Below are positions 46,056 to 57,057 of a DNA stretch of 64,000 nt, piece after piece. The notes beneath the pieces were generated by a model. It did not search any database. It had not been told where the DNA came from and worked only from the letters and a program-made list of their open reading frames with translations. Made by a program: the position numbers and the translations under genes. The DNA is from Prostheceraeus crozeri (lineage: Eukaryota; Platyhelminthes; Polycladida; Euryleptidae). Within the stretch, counting starts at the first letter, position 1; the number at the start of each line of letters is the position of its first letter. The stretch is from positions 186,001 through 250,000 of the forward strand of contig CAJQUW010003226.1 of assembly GCA_907163375.1 (NCBI GenBank), in the 5' to 3' direction.

Positions 46056-46280
46056 GCGCACACAAGCTTGCATCGGGTGGATCAATCAGCTTTCGAGTTG
46101 TCAAACAAAACAGCTTTGTTGTATGAGCACATCACTTACCCAGTGCTTCTCTTTGAAGTTCAGCCCGCTCTGTTCACATTCACTTTCTTGGCTGCAGAGA
46201 TGGCTCACATGTGTAGCACAACACAGGATACATTTGAAAGCACGCCAAGTGATGATGATGATGAATTGGAAATAGTTTGA
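46056..46280 (+). CDS. possible last exon of an unidentified host gene
   Basis: A pyrimidine-rich tract (TTTCTCTAAATTGTTCATTC, then a CAG at 46053-46055) precedes 74 open codons ending in TGA. They read AHTSLHRVDQSAFELSNKTA, LLYEHITYPVLLFEVQPALF, TFTFLAAEMAHMC and a tail STPSDDDDELEIV. The hydrophobic middle could be buried or membrane-associated; the acidic tail looks like a natural C-terminus rather than a transposon frame. I cannot name the family and found no upstream exon, so it may be chance. Confidence 0.35.
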   Translation, partial: AHTSLHRVDQSAFELSNKTALLYEHITYPVLLFEVQPALFTFTFLAAEMAHMCSTTQDTFESTPSDDDDELEIV

Positions 46281-49200
46281 TGACGAATGATTGTCATCAG
46301 ATTTTTCGGATAACGAAATGAAAGGAAGAAATGGTTTTCGATAGTCAAAAAATTCTTCTCATTCAGCATCAAGTAGGAAGAAGAATATTGTGCGTGTACT
46401 TGGAGGTCTAACATCAGCCTTGTAAATAGAATGATTGAATTTTGAGTTGCATCCTCAGATGAAAAATGATCACTAACTTGATAATTGCAATTCTCAAATT
46501 TACCCGGGATGGCTGTAACTTTAAATAGGGAGATGTTGAGAGACATAGATGTTGAGAGAACTAGGCCTGCTGATGATTCCTGATATTGGATGAAATGGCA
46601 GCTATTCAGGACTGTTCCCATTTTTCATCTGCGGATGCAACTCAATATTTAATCATTCTATCTACATTGTGTTTGCAAAAGCAGCATTTATTATTTATTG
46701 CAGGCGCACTAACTTAAGCGATTTGTTAGTAGTGCGTTTAAAGTGATATTTGATGAATGACCGTCGAAATTCCGCCAACTTGCTAATTGCAAATCTAACA
46801 TCAGCCATTTCGAGATTTTCAGATGTGCATGATTTTTTTCGTGTAGGCCTATATTTGATTCCTACATCAAGAGAATTGCATTATACACCAAAAAGCGATT
46901 GCTCGACGCTTCAGAAGAAGAAGCAGAGACGGAGTTACCAGACATGCTTACATGGGACTTGTTCTTCTGTCTGGAGTGACGAAAAAGAATGACATTGATA
47001 TTTCAGAAATCTACAAGAACTCCCCTCAGTTTTGCCCAATCGCTGCATTAACATTTTATCAAGAGCGATTTCAAGAGATAAACCAACAGAATGCATTCGA
47101 AGTTGATAAACGAACTTTTTGTGTATCATTGCATATTGTTGTTCTGTCTGAAATGGGATGACAATGACAAAATTTAGCGGAAGACAATCTGGGGTAACAA
47201 GTTGCTCCTTTCCATAGTTAATGAGTGAAAATGTTTCCGCTGTGCAATATAAGGGTTAATGAAGAAACCAAAGAAATCTGACGCTATCTTGAATGGTAAT
47301 TAGTAATAAATAATGAATGACACACGGTGAATTTAATGTTCGACATTTCAAAACTTTTGACGATATGATATCTTACCTAACTGCTGTTTTTACCATTAAT
47401 GAGAGATTATAACTGCCCGCACTCAGCTTCGTCAAAATTGCAAATTGTTCAATAGATAATTAATTAGCCATACTGCATGTCATGCCAGGATTTTCTACAT
47501 CAGATAAAATTTTATATTGCTATTATAGGCTGTCAATTTAAATAAATAGTCTGCTTATAATTTGATAATCTGTGTTGCGTTTTCACACTTTAAAATCAGA
47601 CAGCACAAGAAAATGTGAAATTATTGCTGAAATACGCAGAACTACGCTTGTGAGATTAAAACCGCCCATGCTCCGTTTCGTCTTAGTTGAAAATTATTCA
47701 AAAAATAATCTATTACTGCGCTTGTTACTTATTCACATCTTCAAATGAGATAGTAGGCACCCTACGTGAAGCTGTGTAATTATGATGTCATGCTGTTGCA
47801 ACATGGACATAAAAGTTTGAATGGGCAACTTTACGTGTATAGAATCATAAAATATTTGAGTTTCACCCTTAGCTGAGAAATGGTAACAGACCTGAATAAC
47901 TTTTCTCATCTAGTATCAGGAATTATCAGCACAATCCCTCTTTTACCCTATGAGTAACCTATGATTATATCGTCGGGGAATCCATGTACATATTACATAG
48001 ATTATCCAGATGTTTTTTTAAAGTAGGATGCATGTTAAATATACATCCTGACCGAGATTTGTTGTTGGTTCCTGATTACTAAATATGCACCGAAGTGCTC
48101 GTAGTAATTCTGATCATTGCAGACCTGTTTCGATGCCGATACCGGCACTAAATGCTGATGGAAATTAAACAACAGTACATTGGTCTACAACTAACGACAA
48201 GTGCCGCTCAGAATGTGTGGGCACTTAATTTAATCTCAGATATTCACTCTTTGCAGATCACCTAACCATGTCCATATGAGTGACGTACATGCGTAAGAGT
48301 AACGTTATTGTAGCAGCTTCATTCGTAATGAAGGAGGAAAGTGAAAGTTGTTGCTCATGACATTTGATTGATTACATGTATATTTGAAAATAAATACAAT
48401 AAAATTATTTTGTTACATGCATGTACTTGTCATTACTATAGGAAAATACAAAAAGGAAAACGCAAGATGACAGTCAAACTTGCTTTTAACAATAGGCCTA
48501 CCGATCGTTGTTGATTATTGAATTATATAAACCAAGTTTTTTAGCTTGCAACTGAACACAATTGGTGGAGCTTTAAAATCAAAAGAGCATTTGCCCTTCT
48601 CTATTTATGCAGTCGAAAAAGTGCAAAGAGGAAGGCAAGTTAATATAGAAAAGAGGGGTGGATGCATATATGATGCAAGATAGGAACAACAGTTACACAA
48701 ATCAATATCAAAATGCATGATAATTCATAAAAAATGTGGAACAAAAATTGAGATTTACGACTGTATTGTCAAATATTGGTTGAGCTTTGCGATGCATTCC
48801 AGAAAATCTAAGTGTACATTCGGGAACGTTCTGCTCACCTTATTAATCATTGCGACCATTTGCTAGTCTGAAGGCAAAGATGGCACACTTTGTTGGTACA
48901 GCCAGCTACTGGTAATGCCAAGAGTTAGTTTGTAAGAAATATAACTTTGCAAATTGCGAAACAACATAATTGGTGTCACTAAAAACTGTGATTCGAAAAT
49001 GCGTGCCATCGACATGAAGTTCATATACTTAACAAAATCAAAAAATCTTCAATAATCGACACCGGTTGAAGATTGGTATTCTTCTTTATTTCTGAAATTA
49101 AGCAGTTTCGGAAGTATGAATCAAACAATCCCCGATTCAGATCAAGAATGCGAGACAAAGAGAGGTAAAGTAGGAATCATGTTACCAGAAAAATTATCAG

Positions 49201-49734
49201 AAATGATATTGTAAATTTCAGAATTCTTTAGCGGTGAGATAATTATTATAAGCATGCTTACTTTTTGACTTTCGATTTTGCTTGAAATACAGCAATATAT
49301 AGGTTTTGTTACAACAAAAAAAACCTCCAAAAAGTTGATTTTTCGATGTTAAGGTAATTTCCGTTCCAAAAGAGCCAATGTTGATATTGTAAGTTGGTCG
49401 CTTCATCTATTTTTCAATTTAGTGTTAGAATTTTGAATATGAAATAAGCGTGTTAGGATTATTGTCTTTTAGGTTTTCCCGACCTAGTTCAATTGCAACG
49501 TCTAAGTTCAAGATAAATCATGCAATTTCAAAGAGCATAGATAGTGGAACCAATTTCCATCATACGTCATCTGAGCTTCATTGCAAAGGGACGTAAGTTC
49601 GCGGTAAAGCAGTGCAAACAGGAGATGTTTCTAGATCACACGTAGGAGTCCATCGACAACAAATAAGAGATTTCAAGTTTCAAGGAACCAATGTCATTCC
49701 TCCTTTGCTGTGAAAGTGTGCCTCTGGAATTTTG
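46281..49734. other. mostly unrecognised DNA
   Basis: About 3.4 kb without a supported gene. A frame at 46952-47161 and a minus frame at 46205-46621 lack recognisable motifs. A pair of related 30-base motifs 249 bp apart is described separately. Confidence 0.35.
47405..47690 (-). repeat. two degenerate copies of a hammerhead-tail-like motif, 249 bp apart
   Basis: Plus-strand AGATTATAACTGCCCGCACT-CAGCTTCGTC (to 47433) and AGATTAAAACCGCCCATGCT-CCGTTTCGTC (to 47682) are clearly related. Read on the minus strand the second gives GACGAAACGGAGCATGGGCG, like the GAAA box and stem III of the hammerhead at 20081-20133. The spacing (249) is close to that dimer's 247. No CUGAUGA box remains. A decayed dimer of the same kind is possible. 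Confidence 0.35.
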
Positions 49735-49840
49735 TCCAAAGCATTGGCCTGCACTCTAACCATGTGACTGTCTTCACGAGTATTTCCTTCGAAATGGAAA
49801 ACAGCTGAAATTGTTACGATTCCCAAAGTTCCCAATGCTT
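49735..49840 (+). pseudogene. small LINE reverse-transcriptase scrap
   Basis: One frame reads SSRVFPSKWKTAEIVTIPKV, the FPxxWKxAxxxPIPK motif of the LINE RT finger region. Only about 30 codons. It abuts the next LINE, whose reading frame differs. Confidence 0.5.
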
Positions 49841-49849
49841 CCAATGGAT

Positions 49850-52330
49850 CAGCCGGATTTTGTTGATGCCGTTTGGCTGAGCTTACCAAAGATAAAACTG
49901 ATTTTTGCTTGTATATATTTGCCTCCTGACTTTGTGTCTCCCTCTCTGTCCGCATTAATCGACAGGTATATTATTTACAACTGTGACCTTTTTCTCGCCC
50001 AGCATTGCGACTTCGATGTTATAATTTGTGGGGATTTGAATCGTTATAACATTTGTCATATATGTCAACAGCTTGATTTGACGAATTTGGTTACTGAGCC
50101 TACTAGGCAATCTGCGATATTAGACTATTTGCTTATTTCTAGTGATCGCTCGGCGGACGTCTCCGTTTCGGTGATGGCTCCCATTTCTTCGTCAGATCAC
50201 AATAGTATTTATGTTTACCCTACTGTGCCTCTGAAATTCAAAAACGGTGTTGTAAAACCAGTGTATGATTTGCGTCAGTCTAACGTCGACGATTTTGTCA
50301 AACAAGTTGCATCAATAAATTGGTCACCTTTCTATCATTCGAACTCTGATTTTGACACTAAATGCGATCTTTTGCATGATTTGCTGTATGACGTTTTCGA
50401 AAGATGTATCCCAACTGCGTATGTAGAAATGACTGATACAGACGAGCCTTGGATGACTCCGACTGTCAAACATTCCATTTAGCAGCGCTGGAACGCTTTT
50501 CGCAACAAGGATTATGCCTCTTATCATCATTGGAAAGAAAAAACCAAATCATTAATATCAGCTGCAAAACAAAACTGGTCGTCGAAAGCAAAAAGCAATT
50601 CTAAGAATTTGTGGAATGTGGCCAATTCTACGATCGGATCAAAGAAACAGAATAAAATTTTTTCAATAATCAATCAATTTGATTCTGTTGAAACAGCGGT
50701 TAGCGCAATAAATGAGTATTTCACGTCTGTGTTTGTCCAGCATACCGATAGAGCATTTGATGCAAACAAACTGCCGCCTGTTGAAAATGATAACCCATGG
50801 GATGTGAAGATCACCGTATCTGAAATTGAAGAAAAACTGCGAAAGTTGAAAGCAAGCAAGGCACTGGGTAGTGATGGTATACCTTCTTTGTTGTACAAGG
50901 TTTCTGCTGAAGCTTTAGCTGGTCCCTTGGCTCACATTTGTAGCTTGTCTATTTCAGAAAAGCGATATCCGAGAAGGTGGAAGTTGGCACACATTTGTCC
51001 AGTTCCAAAGACATCAGCCACCGACGTCAACAATTTGAGACCCATATCATTGCTCCCTGCTCCTTCAAAGATTTTTGAGAGGCTGGTTTTGCAGTCAGTT
51101 TATCAAACATTCATGGACAACATTGGTAGTCACCAGTTTGGTTCACGGCCAGCAAGCTCAACAACATGTGCGATCATCAGTCTTCTGAATCATGCGTTGT
51201 CCTCTTTAGAGGCAACAGACATTTCTGGTCTCAAAATTATCGCTTATGATTTATCTAAAGCTTTCGACATTTTATCACATGAATTAATACTTCGGAGGCT
51301 GGCTCATTTCAATTTCCCACAGGATTTCATACAGTGGGTACAAAGCTATTTATCTGAACGAACTCAGGCTACACGCGTAGGCTGCTCAGTGAGCACATCA
51401 ACAAACGTTCTGTCAGGAGTACCGCAAGGTTCAGTTTTAGGTCCGATGCTTTTTTGTACAGTCGTTAGTACTCTAACCCCGGTCAGTCGTGGCACGCAAA
51501 TAATCCAGTACGTCGACGACATAACAATATGCATTCCCCTTTTTAAGAATTCTGACAATCACCATGTCACTACTGAACATCAGAACATAATTCAATGGTC
51601 AGAAGATAACGGCCTCAAGATGAACCTCACAAAGTGCAAGTCAATATGTTATTCTAAGACTGATCCCATCATTAACGTATGTCTGCCTGATGTTGAATAC
51701 GTAGAAGAACTGCGTTTTCTTGGAGTGCTGCTGAACAACAAGCTCACCTGGTCCTCGCATATTCAAACTGTTTGCAGAAGTGCTTCACGCCGATTGTACG
51801 CCTTGCGACTTTTAAAGCCGATCATGTCACCAGATCAACTTCTTATTGTTTACAACGCTACTATTCGACCGGTTTTGGAGTATGCCTCGTCAGCGTTTGT
51901 AAAGCTGCCTGAACATCTAAGCTCGGAGCTTGATAGAGTTCAAAATAGAAGTCATCGGATCATCTGCAGTGTACCATTTAGAAGTCAATGTGATCGTGGT
52001 CGTTTTTCTGACCTGTCGACGAGGCGAAAGATTGCGGCTATGAAGCTGTTTACCAGTGCTGCTTATGACGAGAACCACATTCTCAATAATGTCATTCCAC
52101 TAAAATCTAGCAGATCACATCGATTTTTGCAGCCTTTCTGTTCTACGACTAGATATTTGAACTCTTTCATCCCGTTCACCACAACTCTCATGAATGAAAA
52201 CCGCACATAACTTTTTTGTTTATCTTTTCTTTACGCTTGTCATAATTGATGCTTGTAACATACTCTCCTACTATGATTTTCAGTATTTTGAAATATACGA
52301 TACTTACTTACTTACTTCTTTTTCTGACTT
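49850..52330 (+). pseudogene. CR1-like LINE, 5'-truncated ORF2, almost open
   Basis: The C-terminal half of the AP endonuclease comes first: IKLIFACIYLPPD, VIICGDLNRYN (GDxN) and SSSDHNSI (SDH). After one TAG (50480-50482) the frame continues: EEKLRKLKASKALGSDGIPS, RPISLLP, HQFGSRPASSTT, IIAYDLSKAFDILSHEL (catalytic Asp), LSGVPQGSVLGPMLF, IQYVDDITI (catalytic YVDD), LRFLGVLLNNKLTWSSHIQT and SASRRLYALRLLKPIMSPDQ. It ends at 52208 with MNENRT. The 3' end is the short tandem repeat ACTTACTTACTTAC (about 52305), usual for CR1-like elements. With one stop and a missing 5' half it is a fairly young dead copy. Confidence 0.88.
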
Positions 52331-53480
52331 CAGGCCGATCTCTATACTTCCTAAGCCATATAAGATCTTAGATATTGGAAACTTGCTTCTGGAGTTGTAT
52401 GATGACAATCAGCATGCTCACCGAAAGAGTGGATCCACTACATCGGCCCTTATCAGTCTTTTTTTCATTTTACAGTCTAGTTTCATCATGAAATTACCAC
52501 CCAAATAAATTGAAACGATGTGCTTGGTATTCAACTGCACTTTCTGGATATGTCAAGAGCTTTTGATAGGGCACCACACGTTCTTATGTTGCGGGTCCTT
52601 TGTTCAATCGTTCCTGATGGTCATGTACAATGACTTCATGGCTGCTTGTCTGACAGAAATTTCAAACTTCGTCATAATGACTTCTGCAGTGATGACTATT
52701 CAATATTATCAGGGTTCCTCTGTTTCAGGGCCTAAACTGTTTGCAGCTTTTCTTGGTGCTTTGAGACCGGTTTCAGGAAATTGTTGCTTATTTAAGTTTG
52801 CTGATGATATTGTGATTTTGCATTCTGTGAGAAAGAATTTGACTTCCAACATCGATGATGAACTCCATCATATCAATGAATGGATTGGATGTCATGGTCT
52901 TGACTTAAATATTCGTAGTAGCAAAATGAAATGTTTTTTTATTGAGAAAAGAATTACTTTGTCCTTCTTCTGATGTTCTTGGTATCATTACATAAAGTTC
53001 CTCGGTGTTGAATTGACTTGTAGTTTGAAATGGAACCGTCATTGTTATCATTTAAACAATTTTATGTAGACAAAAAAAATTGCTTGAAATTTTTCGTGCG
53101 ATTATTGCTATTCGACTATTGCATGCCGCTCCAATTTTTGTTAGTCTCATTGCGTCGTTTTCTAGAGCGATTTCAGAGTAGGGCTCATTGGATCATTTGT
53201 CACCAGGACTGTTAATGTAGTGGGCTCACTTCTCTTTGCTAACAGCGTTATAATCGTGCCATTGAATTATTGCTCCAGACTGAGTCTGATGAAAGTCATC
53301 TACTTCATTAATTCCTTCGACGTTTAAATCGATCTGGAAATTTTGTGCTCCCTGAAATGAGGACTGCGAGACGGCATCATTTCTTCATTCTTCGTATTTG
53401 TCCCCATTTTATGTAATATTAGGTCCGCTTTTTGGTCATTGGTTTTGAATTAATTCAGCATGATGACTTATTTAATCTTG
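52320..53480 (+). pseudogene. second CR1-like LINE relic, RT region
   Basis: It follows the 3' repeat of the previous LINE without a gap: SDFRPISILPKPYKILDIGN, LLELYDDNQHAHRKSGSTTS, ALISL, then GSSVSGPKLFAAFLGALRPV, LFKFADDIVILHSVRKNLTS (FADD catalytic box), HINEWIGCHGLDLNIRSSKM and KFLGVELTCSLKWNRH. Many frameshifts. It starts inside the finger domain, so it is 5'-truncated. Confidence 0.75.
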
Positions 53481-53739
53481 TCGACTTACTTTTTTGCAAC
53501 TTCACTCTGTATTGATTCGATTTTCATTTGAAAGAAACAAACACAACAACAACTACTACTACTTGCATTTAGTGAATCAAAAGGAAACACACAGCTTTAG
53601 TCTACAATCAACAGGAAACATGAATTACCTTTGCGCAGTCTGACTTCACATTTCGATCATCTAACATGGGACAAGCAGTACACTGCTTGTAATTGAAAAC
53701 TTTTCTTCTTTCGACACTCTTGTAATGCAATAAAATAAT

Positions 53740-53800
53740 AATAAAATACAAGGCAAGCTTTCGGGATCACCCTTTCGTCAGGCCAGAGACAGAGAGAATC
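53740..53800 (-). repeat. hammerhead-like terminal-repeat scrap
   Basis: Minus strand: CUGACGA (53781-53775), then AA, a GGG-UGAU-CCC hairpin, then GAAA (53762-53759) and GCTTGCCTTG. This resembles ends of Penelope-like elements in marine invertebrates. Two extra bases between box 1 and stem II argue against activity. Confidence 0.4.
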
Positions 53801-54789
53801 AAAAAACCACAGAGAGAAAAAGTACACTGCTTGATGTCACTCATGTCTCCTTTTAAAACTTCACACAAAGGTTGCTGACAACGCTAACATCGACTTCAGA
53901 AGGCGCAGGACGCCGAAAGCCCGTTGCGGTTATAAATTTTTTAAAAAAATAAACTTGATTTTCCAGACCTAAATTTTTCTCCCGGGAGGCTGGACACTAT
54001 GATTGGTCTTAATGCGAAAAGGAAATTACCGCGGCGTCTGGTCAATTTCGTGTACATGTATATCATGAAAATATTTCTAATTAAAGATAATATTTTATGT
54101 TTAAGTGAGCTTATTGTATCTTTTATCTATTTCTACCAGTTTTCATATTTGGATCTCTGCATGGTGGTGCATCAGTCATCACTCTTAGGCTTCACTGCTT
54201 CAGTCTGCATATTCTTAATTTACTAAAAACTTCTTTTTCTTTTCAGTATAAATAAACAACAGAAATATGGTGAGAACATGCAGAGGAAAAGATGCAAAAA
54301 TATCAGTATTCATTTTCAACTTCATATCTTGGGTTCGTATCATCATTTATGATTTATCATTACAATTTTTTATTCATTATTATCATTTTTCATCTGATTA
54401 CATATACTGGCTTTTACATTAATATTGATAATGATTAATCATTGTTAAACAACTGTATGTTGTGTAACTCATGCACGAATGCTATATAAGTACATTGTTG
54501 CATGAGAATTTAATTTTAGACAGTCAATGAAGATCATCACAGTGTCATTTACAAAAAGTGTAGTCTTTCGTAAAATGTTATAATTCCGTTTAGCAGCATA
54601 TAAAATTGAAATAGTGAAAAACTAAAATCCCTGTTGCAAAGTCTTCAATTGTTATTCTTGAAAATGCACACTTGAAAACTTAGTGATGACTTTAAGTATC
54701 ATACATGAACCAATTCTCGACTGCTCACCCTGTGTCAGGGTTATGATGTCTAAATAATTAGTCAGTCATCTTAACACAGATTTTTTTGG
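53801..54789. other. no recognised feature
   Basis: AT-rich DNA. The frame at 53999-54226 shows no motif. Confidence 0.35.
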
Positions 54790-55660
54790 CACAGAGAACA
54801 CTGAGAATTTTTTTGCGTGTCTGTCAGTTACAGGAAATTCACACCGAAAACTGATTTTTCCAGGAAAACCTGGAAAATACAGGGAATCTATTGAATTGCC
54901 GTCATGAAGTGAGAAGAATAAAACTTAAACTCAACTGGGATTGAAATTAAACTATATACTAAAAATTGAGTTTGAAAAACTGATGTTGTCTTCTTAAAAC
55001 GTGAATAATCTTAGTTTTTGTTCTGTTATTTTGTGTATTATTCATTCGTGCAAAACTGCATTAGGTTGAGATCAATATGCATCAAACATTGAAAAGAGAC
55101 CAACTTCCAACTCAATCTCCACTGTCGGGAAAGCAGTGGCTGATCCCGCATGTCTGACCAAACTCACGTATTTTGGCATGCCGTTTCATTGCTTCTCGAA
55201 CCCTTTTTGCGGAAATTCCAATCGGATGCACCTCTTGCCCCCTTTCTGATGCAGTTGACTTTTTTCCTGAAATTGAGTTGGTAATCAGAAGAATAATGGC
55301 AAAATTTGTGGATTCATGTGTACTTACTCGAGATATTGATGAGCTTGTTAATACTGATTTGCAAAAAGAAAAATTTCATAAAGTGAAAGATGAAGATATA
55401 GATGATGTTGAGAAAGATGATGTTGCTACTACAACAGCAGCAATTTCAAAATTGTCTGACGAAAGATTCAAATAGCAGTTTTTCAATGAATGTCGCTCGT
55501 TTCTTACTGCCATGATTTCAAAGTTTATGCAGAGAAGCTCATTGAAGTAAAAGTTAGCATCTTATTTGTCTTCATTGAGTCCCATATGGTTAACAATATC
55601 AAAACGAACCTTATACGTCTGGTTTCTAAATTGTACGAGAGAAATATAAATATATATAAA
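54790..55660 (+). mobile_element. decayed relative of the 23.6-kb hAT, internally deleted
   Basis: Bases 54800-54895 match the 5' subterminal region of the element at 23572-27739 (GAATTTTTTTGCGTGTCTG, CCAGGAAAACCTGGAAAATA and CAGGGAATCT). Bases 55120-55650 match the middle of its transposase: KAVADPACLTKLTYFG, IMAKFVDSCVLTRDIDEL, then a stop and QFFNECRSFLTAMISKFMQR, SYLSSLSP. The N-terminal half and the C-terminus are missing. Divergence is far greater than between the two ZMYM1-like copies, so this is an older insertion. Confidence 0.75.
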
Positions 55661-56266
55661 ACATATAAAAACATACAAGTCAACCCGAGTTAACCTCTCT
55701 CGCGTGCGTTTGTGTTTGGTCGTCCTCTGGCAGTTGTTGGCAATTTTGTGATTTTCACTGGTTTGTTGACGTTCAAATCACGATTATTTTTATTTTTGAT
55801 ATCAATGTGTTCATCGTGGAATTTTATAGCTTCGTGTACGGCTCTCAATCATCGTTAATAGGAATTTATTGAGTTATTGGTGATTATTCCATCTCTCGGT
55901 GCTTCGATCTTGAGTTTCATTCATCGTCGCGTCTGTGTCTCATCCACCCATTCGTGTACGTGGAATCTAATCTGTGCTAATTTTAGACATTTCTACAGTG
56001 CCCGACAATACAGCGACAATACAGTGCCCGACTCGGTCACTTGTCAACCAGCTGATTGCAATTGATCTCTTTCAACCTCCTACGCGGCATTTCATCAAAT
56101 TATCGATCGGTTTGGTGACGTCTTTTGAGAAATTAGCTTCAACAATTGTTGACAGGCGGCAGTTTTCCATACGGTCGATGGTGTAGCTGTTTATACTGAA
56201 GGTCACGAAGCTGACGTCCAGTGTTCGATTCCTGTTCTTTTGCTTTTTTCACAATTCATATTTGCC

Positions 56267-57052
56267 ATGAGTTACAAAGATAAGACGAAAAGCTGTTTAA
56301 CTTTTGAGACGGTCAGGCGCATGTCCATTACACAAAGGAACAAATTAATCAAGGAACAATTATCTGCCACACTTAGAGATGCTGTGGATAGGTTCGAGGA
56401 AACGAAGCCCAGCCAATCAAGCAGCACAGCAGCTACTTTAGCTGAAATTGAAACTGTCATAGACAATAAGCTTTCGAGTTTCCTAACACATATAGAGATG
56501 ACAATTTCCTCTTTGATATCTGAGCAGCGAACACTAAAAGATAAATGCGATTCTTTGCAAAATGAAATTAATTATGTAAAAATGCAGCACTCCAACTTTT
56601 CTGATGGAGTGATTAGCGAAATTGAATCACGAATGATCAGAAGGCAAAATGTCATGATTTCAGGAATTAATGAATGCCTTACACGTAGTCCTACAGAAAG
56701 GAAAAGTGAGGACGAGTTAAAATTTCATGACTTAATGAAGGAATTAGAGATCGAACCGAGATCGATGAAATCTTTTTACCGGGTTGGCAGACCAAGACCG
56801 AACAATTCAAGATTGCTGTGTGTAAGGTTCTCTGACTATGAAACAAAAACTTTGGTTTTAAAGGGAGCTAAACTCTTGAAAAATTCATCAAAGTATAAAA
56901 ATGTATACATCAATAATGACCTAACGCCAGACCGAAGAAAGCAATTGAGAGACTTGCGAACTGAGCTGAAGAGAAGGAAAGATATTGGAGAAGATGTAGT
57001 GATTCACAGAAACGAGGTCAAAACAAGACACGAGATAAAAAATTTTCAATAA
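56267..57052 (+). CDS. LINE ORF1 protein (coiled coil + RRM-like)
   Basis: 261 residues from ATG at 56267 (GCCATGA context, the first ATG in frame). Residues about 58-115 have a heptad pattern (ETVIDNKL, ISSLISEQRTLKDKCDSLQN) typical of a trimerising coiled coil. Residues 125-215 (RRQNVMISGINE, SFYRVGRP, RLLCVRFSD, YKNVYINNDLT) look like the RRM-like domain of L1/CR1-type ORF1p. The C-terminal part (DRRKQLRDLRTELKRRK, GEDVVIHRNEV) matches the basic C-terminal domain. Such proteins bind element RNA and chaperone reverse transcription. The frame is open throughout, so only ORF2 is visibly broken. Confidence 0.85.
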   Translation: MSYKDKTKSCLTFETVRRMSITQRNKLIKEQLSATLRDAVDRFEETKPSQSSSTAATLAEIETVIDNKLSSFLTHIEMTISSLISEQRTLKDKCDSLQNEINYVKMQHSNFSDGVISEIESRMIRRQNVMISGINECLTRSPTERKSEDELKFHDLMKELEIEPRSMKSFYRVGRPRPNNSRLLCVRFSDYETKTLVLKGAKLLKNSSKYKNVYINNDLTPDRRKQLRDLRTELKRRKDIGEDVVIHRNEVKTRHEIKNFQ

Positions 57053-57057
57053 GGGAT

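Noticed and set aside
46567-46600. CTGATGATTCCTGATATTGG-ATGAAATGG as a hammerhead
   Set aside because: The hairpin is weak, an extra base precedes GAAA, and no stem III with a cleavage triplet can be drawn.
52800-52812. CTGATGAT in the LINE as a hammerhead box
   Set aside because: It encodes the catalytic A-D-D of the reverse transcriptase; no stem II and GAAA follow. The same holds for 57757 and 63850, which are coding.
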